In this document: positions 1-5,104 of the stretch, piece after piece
Layout: every line of letters starts with the position of its first letter
How positions within the stretch are numbered: the first letter of the stretch is position 1
NCBI GenBank assembly: GCA_028713595.1
Contig: JAQTNZ010000254.1
Span: 1 to 5,104 of the forward strand
Source: Methylovulum sp.
GTDB lineage: Bacteria; Pseudomonadota; Gammaproteobacteria; Methylococcales; Methylomonadaceae
Length of the DNA stretch: 5,104 nt
Direction: 5' to 3'
The notes under the pieces: model-generated
Seen by the model: only the letters and a program-made list of their open reading frames with translations
Databases searched by the model: none
What the model was told of the DNA's origin: nothing
Program-made: the position numbers and the translations under genes

Positions 1-28
1 CTTGATAGGTTCTAACGCAAAACGCTTG

Positions 29-742
29 TCAGAACCCGTTGACGATGTTCCATTCCCGCAGCACGTTAGGCGGCGGGCAGGAGCCTGACTTGTTGGCGGT
101 GGCAAAATTGAGCGAGCCGACCTTGGCCGACACGCCCATTTCTGACAAGTAGTGCAAAAAAGTGGCGGCGAACTGGGCCGAATCCTGCTCAATGTCCTTC
201 ACCACGTTCTCGGTGTTTTTCAAGCCGTTACTTTTCACCTTCGGCGCATCCTTTTTAAGCCCGTCCACCACCTGGCCCGTCAAATAGGGCGAGGCGGTGA
301 ACATGTGCACCCCGTATTCGCCGCCGTGATCGACGTTACGCAAGGGCCCGCCCAAAAACGCATAGGAACAGGCGCTAAAACAGACGCTACCCTTGGCTAT
401 CCGCGTCGGCACCCCGTGTTTGCGCAATACCCGCCCCATATCCATGCCTTCCCCCGCCGCGCCGCCGCCGGAGTTTAGCCACACCTCGGCAATAGGCCCT
501 AAGCGGATGGTTTCGCGGATAGCCGCATCCAAACGCTCGGACTCGCCCTGCTCTATCGGCCCTTCAACCCTCAGGATTTGCCCGTCCGCCGACGGGTGGG
601 CGCTGTAGCGCATGGTCTCGTAGGCCATGGCCTCCGGCATCCCTTCGCTCATAAAACGGCACGGGTATTCGGAGCCTGCCGCCTTTAATGCCGACAACGG
701 CAGCCACAGCAACACGCCGGCCAACACTAAACGCTTGTTCAT
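29..742 (-). CDS. Exported ClpP-fold (COG3904-like) serine-protease-like protein
   Basis: A 237-residue protein with a signal peptide: Lys/Arg at 3-4, a hydrophobic core at about 5-19, and likely cleavage near Ala21-Gly23, so it should act in the periplasm. Residues about 54-150 read as a ClpP/crotonase-type core. The stretch VWLNSGGG (87-94) matches the glycine-rich strand-turn that forms the oxyanion region in ClpP-like proteases. CFSAC (121-125) places a candidate nucleophile at Ser123, and GVHMF (144-148) offers His146 as the base. This arrangement resembles the predicted periplasmic COG3904 group; the third catalytic residue cannot be assigned by eye. The remaining 85 residues are mostly helical in character and end with a Cys-Pro-rich stretch near 222. 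The ATG lies 18 bases after the stop of the lipoprotein gene, so the two are probably one transcript; the ribosome site (AGGCAGG) is weak. Fold assignment is fairly firm; protease activity and substrate are inferred. Confidence 0.85.
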   Translation of the reverse strand: MNKRLVLAGVLLWLPLSALKAAGSEYPCRFMSEGMPEAMAYETMRYSAHPSADGQILRVEGPIEQGESERLDAAIRETIRLGPIAEVWLNSGGGAAGEGMDMGRVLRKHGVPTRIAKGSVCFSACSYAFLGGPLRNVDHGGEYGVHMFTASPYLTGQVVDGLKKDAPKVKSNGLKNTENVVKDIEQDSAQFAATFLHYLSEMGVSAKVGSLNFATANKSGSCPPPNVLREWNIVNGF

Positions 743-760
743 ACTGTTGCCTGCCTAGGG

Positions 761-1273
761 TTACGCTTGTTGTAAAGTCCAGGTGCCGGTTTGTGGGTCG
801 CGGCAATAGGTTTCGGTGACTTGGACATCCTTGCCTTTGACGGTGGCAAAACTTTTCGCCACTTTACACACGCCAGCGCTAGGCGATTGGGTTTGCTGGG
901 TGATGGTTGTGCCGCCGGCATTGCCGGGGTTGGTCGGGCTGGTCCAGGTGGTGGTCGATTGGCTGCCCACCACTTCGCTGTCCAATGCCCGTTGGGTGGC
1001 GATGGAGGCTTGTTTTTTCTCTTCAGGATCCAGCCATTGGCCGATTTTTTGCCCGATCATCCCGCCCACGGCCCCGCCCACCAGCCCGCCGATGATTTGC
1101 CCTTCCGTGCCGCCCAGTTTTTTGCCCAGCGTCGAACCCAAATAAGCGCCGCCACCGGCACCGACCAGCGTACCCAATTGCGATCCGGCAGTGCCGTTAT
1201 TGGCACAGCCATTAAGGCCGGCCAGCAGGACAGGAACCGCCAAAAATACCACACGCGCTTTGTTTACCGACAT
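761..1273 (-). CDS. Glycine-zipper surface-antigen lipoprotein (17 kDa antigen-like)
   Basis: A 170-residue lipoprotein. Residues 1-22 form a signal sequence ending in LNGC, so Cys23 should be lipidated; Asn at the -2 position is a slightly unusual lipobox residue. Residues about 33-77 are a glycine-zipper segment with repeated GxxxG spacing (GGLVGGAVGGMIGQKIG), the pattern of the Rickettsia 17 kDa antigen and SlyB-type proteins thought to insert in or lie against the outer membrane. LDPEEKKQ (81-88) starts a polar helix, followed by a Ser/Thr/Gly/Gln-rich linker (about 104-132). The end, from VCKVAK to TYCRDPQTGTW (Cys136 and Cys157), resembles the small C-terminal surface-antigen domain of this family, and the two cysteines could form a disulfide. 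The start is supported by AAGGGGT four bases before the ATG. It is the first gene of a likely two-gene unit with the ClpP-like gene. The role is probably structural or envelope integrity; no enzymatic motif is seen. Confidence 0.88.
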   Translation of the reverse strand: MSVNKARVVFLAVPVLLAGLNGCANNGTAGSQLGTLVGAGGGAYLGSTLGKKLGGTEGQIIGGLVGGAVGGMIGQKIGQWLDPEEKKQASIATQRALDSEVVGSQSTTTWTSPTNPGNAGGTTITQQTQSPSAGVCKVAKSFATVKGKDVQVTETYCRDPQTGTWTLQQA

Positions 1274-1277
1274 AAAT

Positions 1278-1284
1278 ACCCCTT
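1278..1284 (-). promoter_or_regulatory. Ribosome binding site of the glycine-zipper lipoprotein gene
   Basis: The minus strand reads AAGGGGT followed by ATTT and the ATG at 1273, so the AAGG core sits seven bases from the start. This is the strongest Shine-Dalgarno sequence in the window and fixes the start of the first gene of the unit. Confidence 0.7.
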
Positions 1285-1335
1285 AGTTTTGTTGTAGTGG
1301 AAAAGAAAAATGCTGGAGACGTAACGCAAACAGTC

Positions 1336-1352
1336 AGGGGCGACACGCCCCT
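1336..1352. repeat. Short perfect hairpin upstream of the lipoprotein gene
   Basis: AGGGGCG and CGCCCCT form a perfect seven-base stem around an ACA loop. It lies about 63 bases upstream of the lipoprotein start and 25 bases from the large palindrome. There is no T-run after it on either strand, so it is unlikely to be a terminator. It may be a small dispersed palindrome or an element in the 5' untranslated region of the lipoprotein unit. Confidence 0.5.
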
Positions 1353-1376
1353 ACGACCATCACGTCAACGGGTTTA

Positions 1377-1526
1377 TATACTTCAAACGGTCATGTTTTC
1401 GGTTTTTTTAAGTTAATCCGTTCGTGGTGAGCTGGTCGAACCATGAGCGGATTAACCGTTCAGCCTTCGACAGGCTTAGGCCGAACGGTTAATCCAAAAA
1501 CCGAAAACATGACCGTTTGAAGTATA
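1377..1526. repeat. Composite palindrome: 31-base perfect inverted arms around a two-hairpin core
   Basis: The arms at 1377-1407 and 1496-1526 are exact reverse complements over 31 bases (the left begins TATACTTCAAACGGTCATG). The 88-base interior holds two adjacent hairpins. TTAATCCG (1413-1420) pairs with CGGATTAA (1448-1455), and GGATTAACCGTTC (1449-1461) pairs with GAACGGTTAATCC (1483-1495); the two overlap, so they are alternative folds. The same core family recurs at 4009-4113. The outer arms start and end in TATA, which would fit a miniature inverted-repeat element flanked by a duplicated TA, as with IS630/Tc1-type elements, but no transposase is present and this is inference. Short runs of T and A at the inner ends of the arms would also let it act as a terminator. 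Confidence 0.85.
1413..1495. repeat. REP-like core repeat, copy 1
   Basis: This runs from TTAATCCGTTCGTGGTGAGC to GAACGGTTAATCC. Copy 2 (4009-4113) has the same opening, the same CGAACCATGA-CGGATTAACCG middle and the same end, but differs in the loop of the second hairpin. The loop here carries a further five-base stem (AGCCT/AGGCT). It is a palindromic non-coding repeat of the type spread by REP-associated transposases; that class assignment is inferred from structure alone. Confidence 0.75.
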
Positions 1527-1553
1527 CAATGGTTAACAGTTTGATTATCCCTG

Positions 1554-1782
1554 TCAACACCTTAACATAAACTTAATGGCGGCGGGATAAGCAAAATTGA
1601 ACATATAGGTCATTTTTTTGCCAGGGCCGGCCAAGACCGTTTGCAACGTCAAATCTTCGTCTATTTTTTCGGGCGTGCTGTTGTTCAGGACAGTGGCAAT
1701 GGCTCCAAGTCGTCTTCGGTCGTGGCGGCTACGGCAAGGCTGGCGGCCATAACGGCAGCCACGGTTAACTATAACATTTCAT
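1554..1782 (-). pseudogene. Remnant of a small exported-protein gene, two frameshifts and a truncated 3' end
   Basis: Reading the minus strand from ATG at 1782 gives MKCYS and then a stop. Adding one base there gives LTVAAVMAASLAVAATTEDD, which completes a convincing signal peptide with Ala-rich cleavage site. About nine codons after that cleavage region a second one-base loss breaks the frame; restoring it gives AIATVLNNSTPEKIDEDLTL and then QTVLAGPGKKMTYMFNFAYP, ending KFMLRC and TGA at 1554. The segment PEKIDEDLTLQTVLAGPGKKMTYMFNF resembles, from memory, small periplasmic proteins with a 'PxxxDxxTxLxxxxAGPGxxxTYxY' pattern, which normally continue for some 50 further residues. AAAGGA lies 11 bases before the ATG. 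It looks like a real exported-protein gene that has decayed. Two base-calling errors would give the same frameshifts but would not explain the missing C-terminal half. Confidence 0.65.
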
Positions 1783-1987
1783 CTGCTGAGGGTTCCTTTA
1801 GGTGATGGGTAAAGGGTTTATCAGCAAGCCCCGCCCCCTGCATAACGTAGGCATAAAAGCGCTTTGCGCGGACTATATACCAAGCCCACCACCAATGAAA
1901 CGGATTATTACCATAAAAAACGTGAATAGTTTACATAGTTGCCGAACGGCAAAATAGGCATTTGATATTTAAACCAAAAATGGCCGG
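1783..1987. other. Non-coding stretch upstream of the pseudogene
   Basis: I see no coding potential here. It contains AAAGGA (minus strand, about 1794-1799), the probable ribosome site of the decayed gene, and a perfect ten-base palindrome AAAGCGCTTT (1856-1865) about 75 bases upstream of the pseudogene start, possibly an operator-like site. The part from 1900 to 1980 is AT-rich with no clear promoter pair. Confidence 0.4.
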
Positions 1988-2025
1988 AAAAAATGCTTGG
2001 ACAACACCGTCCAGCCGCTTTTTTT
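1988..2025 (-). terminator. Possible bidirectional rho-independent terminator
   Basis: On the minus strand GCTGGAC and GTCCAAGC form a seven-pair stem with one bulged base around a GGTGTT loop, followed at once by ATTTTTT. On the plus strand the stem is followed, after three bases, by seven Ts. It lies downstream of the minus-strand GDSL lipoprotein gene, about 400 bases past its stop, and upstream of the pseudogene, so it would best serve minus-strand transcription. Confidence 0.4.
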
Positions 2026-2118
2026 ATCGGCTTATCAGTTAAATAGGGGGATGGGAAGGCAGAGGTTGCCGTTAACGGATAGGATAAGTTGCAAAAACCG
2101 TAATGTAGCCGTTACGCC

Positions 2119-2386
2119 ATCGTTTTCACGCTCCGGCGTACCTACACACTCACAGAGCGTAAAGGGCATGAATCACTGCCATTAAGTTAATATATTTGTC
2201 TTAATAATCAATATATTGTACGGGTAAAATACAATGTAGGTCGGGTTAGCGATAGCGTAACCCGACAATTACCGCTCGGATGCTGTCGGGTTACGCTATC
2301 GCTAACCCGACCTACTATAATCGTATATGATTGATAATAAATATGAAATTTCTTAACTTAATGGCATGAATGGGAACGAGAGCGTC
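2119..2386. repeat. Composite inverted-repeat element with decayed ends and a palindromic core
   Basis: The left end (2119-2190) begins ATCGTTTTCACGCTCCGGCG and ends in GCATGAATCACTGCCATTAA-GTTAA. It matches the left arm of the 3896-4197 element except for a stretch of extra, divergent bases around 2141-2163. The right end (2353-2386) is the inverted counterpart, TTAACTTAATGGCATGAA followed by GGGAACGAGAGCGT, shortened relative to the intact arm. Just inside both ends the AT-rich flanks remain partly complementary: TAATCAATATAT on the left and TTATCAATCATAT in the right flank read in reverse. A separate perfect 32-base inverted repeat sits in the centre. The element appears to be an older copy of the same terminal-repeat family. 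No transposase is encoded. Confidence 0.65.
2236..2315. repeat. REP-type palindrome, perfect 32-base inverted repeat
   Basis: The arms at 2236-2267 and 2284-2315 are exact reverse complements, opening with GTAGGTCGGGTTAGCGATAG, separated by a 16-base spacer. Each arm is itself almost palindromic: TCGGGTTA and TAACCCGA pair around GCGATAGCG. I recall this GTAGGTCGGGTTAGCG motif as a very widespread intergenic palindrome in proteobacterial genomes. The sharp boundaries and lack of decay suggest a recent insertion or gene conversion compared with the degraded flanking repeat. In RNA it would form a very strong hairpin about 120 bases beyond the end of the GDSL lipoprotein gene and could protect that mRNA's 3' end. 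Confidence 0.88.
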
Positions 2387-2431
2387 ACTTTTATTTTATT
2401 GAAATTAATGGCAACCGGCCCCCATCCCCCC

Positions 2432-3442
2432 CTACAATAGCCTATCTTGCAGATAATCTTGGAACACTTGGATAGCCCAGCTTTTGGCTATCGACTCGCC
2501 TTCTTTGCCGCTGTAATGCAGGCCGTCGCCGCCACTGCGGGGATAATGGGTGTAACTGCGGCTGTCGATTAGGCGGCAATCGTAATCACGCGCCAGCTCC
2601 TCCAACAACACATAAACGTCATCGGTTTGCATCTGGGAGAATTTGCGCGAATCCGGCGGGCCTATCCAAAAGCATTGGCGGTTGGCCTCGGTGACGCGCT
2701 CCATCAGAGCGCGGGTTTGTAAGATACGGTCTTCCTTATGTTGCGGGATCAGGTTCGCGCCCAAGGCCACAATCACCGTCTGCGGCTGCACCGAGCGGAT
2801 CAGCCCGTCCACTTGCGGGGTCAGCCCGCGCAAGCCCTTCTCCTCGCTACCGTCGGCATTGTGCCGCCAAAACCCGCAACGGGTGGCCTTATTGCCGTCC
2901 AGCCACCAGTCGGGGGAACTGCCGCAACTGGCCACGGCGGTGACTTGCGCCCCAGGGACTTGCGTCTCAATCAGCGAAATTAAAGTCGCGCCAAACAGCG
3001 CGGTGGAATGCGAATCGCCAATAAACAGCACCGAACGCTTGCCGCCATCAGCCATAGGCGCATCACCGGGGGCGCTGAGGCCAGGATCGGTATGCAAGGG
3101 CGCGTAAGCCACGCGGCTACCGATCCCCAGCGATTTAATCGAGGCGTTGGTATAGGTTTTTACCCCCTCGTGGCGGTGGCGCGGCTCATCGTCATAGCCC
3201 GTCCGCACATCGGGATGGATGAACTTATAGGGCCTAAGCACCTTCACCTTACCGTCTTGGCGGCCTGTCGGCGGCTCCGGCGGGGTTTCCCGAAGCGCAT
3301 CGACTTGATTTAACGGGCTGTCCTGTAAGACCAGCGGCTTGACAGGTTCCACCTGCGGCGTGGAAGAACACGCCGTCAGCAACGCCGACAAAACCAAGAC
3401 CCGCGTAAGCAGCGTTGGGGTAAAAAGGTGTTTGAAAATCAT
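2432..3442 (-). CDS. GDSL/SGNH-hydrolase-like lipoprotein
   Basis: A 336-residue protein if started at ATG 3442, which follows GAGGT by seven bases and opens directly with a lipoprotein signal (MIFKHLFTPTLLTRVL, lipobox LTAC, Cys25). A longer reading to 3517 adds 25 polar residues before the signal and is rejected. After a Pro-rich linker (about 26-75) the SGNH fold starts at VLFIGDSHS (139-147), giving Ser144 as nucleophile. CGSS (173-176) is a candidate block II glycine, ALGANL (226-231) carries a block III Asn230, and DGLHYS (306-311) supplies Asp306 and His309 of block V, so the catalytic set looks complete. The product should be a membrane-anchored envelope esterase or acyl/acetyl hydrolase acting on a carbohydrate or lipid; the substrate cannot be told. 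It stands alone: no gene overlaps it, and repeats lie to both sides. Confidence 0.88.
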   Translation of the reverse strand: MIFKHLFTPTLLTRVLVLSALLTACSSTPQVEPVKPLVLQDSPLNQVDALRETPPEPPTGRQDGKVKVLRPYKFIHPDVRTGYDDEPRHRHEGVKTYTNASIKSLGIGSRVAYAPLHTDPGLSAPGDAPMADGGKRSVLFIGDSHSTALFGATLISLIETQVPGAQVTAVASCGSSPDWWLDGNKATRCGFWRHNADGSEEKGLRGLTPQVDGLIRSVQPQTVIVALGANLIPQHKEDRILQTRALMERVTEANRQCFWIGPPDSRKFSQMQTDDVYVLLEELARDYDCRLIDSRSYTHYPRSGGDGLHYSGKEGESIAKSWAIQVFQDYLQDRLL

Positions 3443-3449
3443 GTTTAAA

Positions 3450-3454
3450 ACCTC
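3450..3454 (-). promoter_or_regulatory. Ribosome binding site deciding the GDSL lipoprotein start
   Basis: The minus strand reads GAGGT, seven bases before ATG 3442. It lies inside the longer open reading frame that begins at 3517 and supports the internal start, as does the lipoprotein signal that immediately follows. Confidence 0.65.
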
Positions 3455-3895
3455 ATCATTAGGTGGGGCGCCTGCCGGATGGCGCGGCCACGGCGCATCA
3501 CCTGATTGTTTAGCCAAATAAAAGGGGGCAATGTCATAACCCGCGCACCAAGGGCTTAAGACTCCCCCTGCGCCATTAAGTTGCTTTACCTTGCAAACCT
3601 TGCGCCCACAGGGAAGGCATCAGGCAACCTTAACCCAAGCCCCAAAAGCTTATCGGCACCGAACGGCCCGCCCTGCGCCTGTCATAACGCGGTGGCGGAC
3701 GCTTATCGTTATGATAACAGACCTATATTAAAAAACCCTTAAGTGGATGGCAAGCGGTATTGCCACGGGGTTTGGCCGCCCTGTTTGTGGCTAGTTGGCT
3801 TGCTTATTTTACCTGTGCCTTGGGTTTGGTTGGGGGTTGGTATTCTTGTTTATTTGGGTTTTTTGGTGAACATAGTTTGGGATGTAGGTGTTTAT
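3455..3895. other. Intergenic stretch without a convincing gene
   Basis: It holds the upstream region of the GDSL lipoprotein gene. A weak minus-strand promoter candidate is ATGACA (3532-3537) with GCTAAA 17 bases on, too poor to call. GCCATTAAGTT (3572-3582) matches the terminal motif of the composite repeats without any partner arm. TCATAACG (3682-3689) pairs with CGTTATGA (3707-3714) in an eight-base hairpin of unknown role. From 3743 a GTG-started frame of 62 codons gives a hydrophobic protein (for example VGILVYLGFLVNIVWDVG), but it lacks a ribosome site and its last dozen codons come from the repeat arm at 3896, so it may be a membrane-gene fragment or chance. Confidence 0.45.
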
Positions 3896-4197
3896 ATCGT
3901 TCCCACGCTCCGGCGTACCCACGGGGCATAAATCACTGCCATTAAGTTAAGGAATGCTATTTTTATTCAATAACATAGAAAACGCTATTGGGTTAAGGTC
4001 GTGGTAAGTTAATCCGTTCGTGGTGAGCCTGTCGAACCATGACCGGATTAACCGTCCACCCTTCGACCAGCTCCACCACAAGGGTGGTCTGGGGACAGGC
4101 GAACGGTTAATCCTATCTTGTTGAAATTACAGGCACAAACCCTTAACTTAATGGCAGTGATTTATGCCCCGTGGGTACGCCAGAGCGTGGGAACGAT
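3896..4197. repeat. Composite element with 57-base terminal inverted repeats
   Basis: The arms at 3896-3952 and 4141-4197 are reverse complements over 57 bases with a single mismatch (CCGGCG on the left against the complement of GCCAGAG on the right). They open with ATCGTTCCCACGCTCCGGCG and close with GCCATTAAGTTAAGG. The 188-base interior has no open frame of note. It contains a REP-like core (4009-4113), and the flanks of that core are themselves weakly complementary (TATTCAATAACATA on the left, TATCTTGTTGAAATTA on the right). This suggests a palindromic miniature element later invaded by the core repeat. No target-site duplication is clear. The right arm ends 48 bases from the stop of the pentapeptide-type gene. 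Confidence 0.88.
4009..4113. repeat. REP-like core repeat, copy 2
   Basis: It opens TTAATCCGTTCGTGGTGAGC and closes GAACGGTTAATCC, as in copy 1 (1413-1495), and lies in the same orientation. GGATTAACCGT (4035-4045) pairs with ACGGTTAATCC (4103-4113). It is 22 bases longer than copy 1 because the second hairpin holds an extra stem, CCACCCTT (4046-4053) with AAGGGTGG (4080-4087). The family therefore keeps its outer pairing while the loop changes. Confidence 0.75.
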
Positions 4198-4245
4198 GGC
4201 GAATACATTTACACGGAATACGCCTTACCGCGTTGCACAGCTTTG

Positions 4246-5104
4246 TTAAAGCCCGAACACCGCGCCAATTGACCCGACAACCGCACCGATTTTTGCGGCG
4301 GTTTCGGTGGCCTCTTCAAGCTCCCCCGCCAAGCCTTTAAAATAACGTAGGGCTTTGCGGACAACACCGTCATTTTCTTCATTGCGATCCTGGGCGGCGG
4401 TGGCAATTTTTTGGGTTTCTTGCAATGCGTCCTGTTTGTCGCTGTGCTTAAGCGGGCTGGTGTGTATCAAGGCTTGCAATTGTTCCAGCAACGCCTTTAA
4501 CTCACCGTGGCTTTCGGGCAATTGTTGGACACTGTTGCTGACGGTGCTATTGTCACCCAGATTAACGGCGCTCTGGCTGATGGGCGAATTTGTTATGGAT
4601 TGGTGGCGGCTATTGTCTGTCATGGTGTTCTCATTGATTATCGTGGGCGGTTTTGCTACCGTTTTTAATAAATCGGCCAGCAAATCTTGGTTTTTGTCCT
4701 TTAGCATATTCTCGCGTTTTAAATAATCACATTCCTGCATCAACAGTTTTTGCTGGTGTTCATGGGCAAGCTGTTTAAGCTGGTTATCAAATTCTTCTTT
4801 GACTTGGCGGTAAATTTCTTGTTTGTCGAACTCTTCGGGGGCTTTGACCTTGACCACCACCGAATCTTGTTTACGTTCAATTTGTTGGACAAAAATATCT
4901 GCATCATTTGCTTTTAGCCGTTCGATGGCGGCTAACAAGGCTTGTAATTCATCGGGGTTATGGGCGATAAAGTCAACAGTGCCGGCGATTTCCTGATAGA
5001 GCTTGCTAAACTCAAGGGCTTTAAAGTCGCCGCTGGGCGGTTGGCGTTCGGATTTATCAGCCTTTAAATAAACATAAGCGCAGTCTACCGCCGCCAAACG
5101 GGTT
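4246..5104 (-). CDS. Pentapeptide-repeat-type protein, C-terminal part (5' end outside window)
   Basis: The frame is open to the window edge (reading TRLAAVDCAYVYLK at the start), so this is a partial gene of at least 285 codons; the first possible start codon inside, TTG at 5097, is not credible as the true start. The opening, VDCAYVYLKADKSERQPPSG followed by FKALEFSKLYQEIAGTVDFI, closely resembles the region after the repeat block in cyanobacterial-style pentapeptide-repeat proteins (CDYVYL...RxPSSGxF...EFxKLF), so a pentapeptide-repeat domain probably lies just upstream. Counting from 5097, residues about 47-90 form a mixed alpha/beta segment and 90-145 a charged, coiled-coil-like helix. 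Next comes a polar Asn/Ser-rich linker (159-192, with SAVNLGDNSTVSNS), a second helical region (197-240) and a hydrophobic Gly-rich end (AAKIGAVVGSIGAVFGL). The role is unknown; the layout suits a scaffold or oligomerising protein with a membrane-seeking tail. The family call is from memory of sequence pattern. Confidence 0.8.
   Translation of the reverse strand, partial: TRLAAVDCAYVYLKADKSERQPPSGDFKALEFSKLYQEIAGTVDFIAHNPDELQALLAAIERLKANDADIFVQQIERKQDSVVVKVKAPEEFDKQEIYRQVKEEFDNQLKQLAHEHQQKLLMQECDYLKRENMLKDKNQDLLADLLKTVAKPPTIINENTMTDNSRHQSITNSPISQSAVNLGDNSTVSNSVQQLPESHGELKALLEQLQALIHTSPLKHSDKQDALQETQKIATAAQDRNEENDGVVRKALRYFKGLAGELEEATETAAKIGAVVGSIGAVFGL

Noticed and set aside
791..1297. Plus-strand frame of 168 codons opposite the glycine-zipper lipoprotein gene
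   Set aside because: It is antisense to a gene with a clear lipobox, ribosome site and family pattern; its own translation is rich in His, Arg and Ala with no recognisable domain.
1997..2185. Plus-strand 62-codon frame
   Set aside because: Starts with TTG inside a terminator-like hairpin, has no ribosome site, and its second half is the repeat arm.
2643..3107. Plus-strand frame of 154 codons opposite the GDSL lipoprotein gene
   Set aside because: Shadow of the real minus-strand gene, which carries intact catalytic blocks.
3443..3517. 25-residue N-terminal extension of the GDSL lipoprotein
   Set aside because: It would place polar residues ahead of a perfect lipoprotein signal, and the ribosome site lies inside it just before ATG 3442.
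3445..3537. Minus-strand 30-codon frame ending over the ribosome site of the GDSL lipoprotein gene, a possible leader peptide
   Set aside because: No ribosome site of its own, no regulatory codon run and no alternative hairpins that would indicate attenuation.
1377..4197. CRISPR array
   Set aside because: Repeats are few, long, palindromic and unevenly spaced, with no regular spacers and no cas genes.
1377..4197. One large composite transposon bounded by the outer repeat elements
   Set aside because: The element at 1377 has different arms from the one at 3896, only the small core is shared and in direct orientation, and no transposase lies between.

Overview
The window looks like chromosomal DNA of a Gram-negative gammaproteobacterium. 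I lean towards a methanotroph of the Methylococcales type, but only moderately: the palindromic repeats (GTAGGTCGGGTTAGCGATAG-type and TCGTTCCCACGCTCC-type) and the mix of small exported proteins feel familiar from such genomes, and nothing in the window is diagnostic. Cell-envelope genes dominate, and every supported gene lies on the minus strand.

Layout, left to right. At 29-1273 a two-gene minus-strand unit encodes a glycine-zipper surface-antigen lipoprotein (761-1273), followed after 18 bases by an exported ClpP-fold, serine-protease-like protein (29-742). At 1274-2431 there is over 1.1 kb without an intact gene. It holds a small hairpin, a composite palindrome with perfect 31-base arms (1377-1526), the remains of a frameshifted exported-protein gene (1554-1782), a terminator-like hairpin (about 1988-2025), and a second composite repeat with a perfect 32-base inverted repeat at its centre (2119-2386). 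At 2432-3442 lies a GDSL/SGNH-hydrolase-like lipoprotein. At 3443-3895 I find no convincing gene. At 3896-4197 is a third composite repeat with 57-base inverted arms (one mismatch). From 4246 to the right edge runs the 3'-terminal part of a gene whose product resembles the C-terminal region of pentapeptide-repeat proteins best known from cyanobacteria; its start lies beyond the window.

The genes do not form one obvious pathway. The first two are probably co-transcribed and both products go to the envelope; the GDSL lipoprotein is independent. I see no convincing new enzymatic or defence system. The unusual content is the repeat architecture: three palindromes nested inside other inverted repeats, two sharing a core of the same family and two sharing termini that carry the motif GCCATTAAGTTAA. 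That motif also occurs in shortened or altered form elsewhere, including at the truncated 3' end of the pseudogene.
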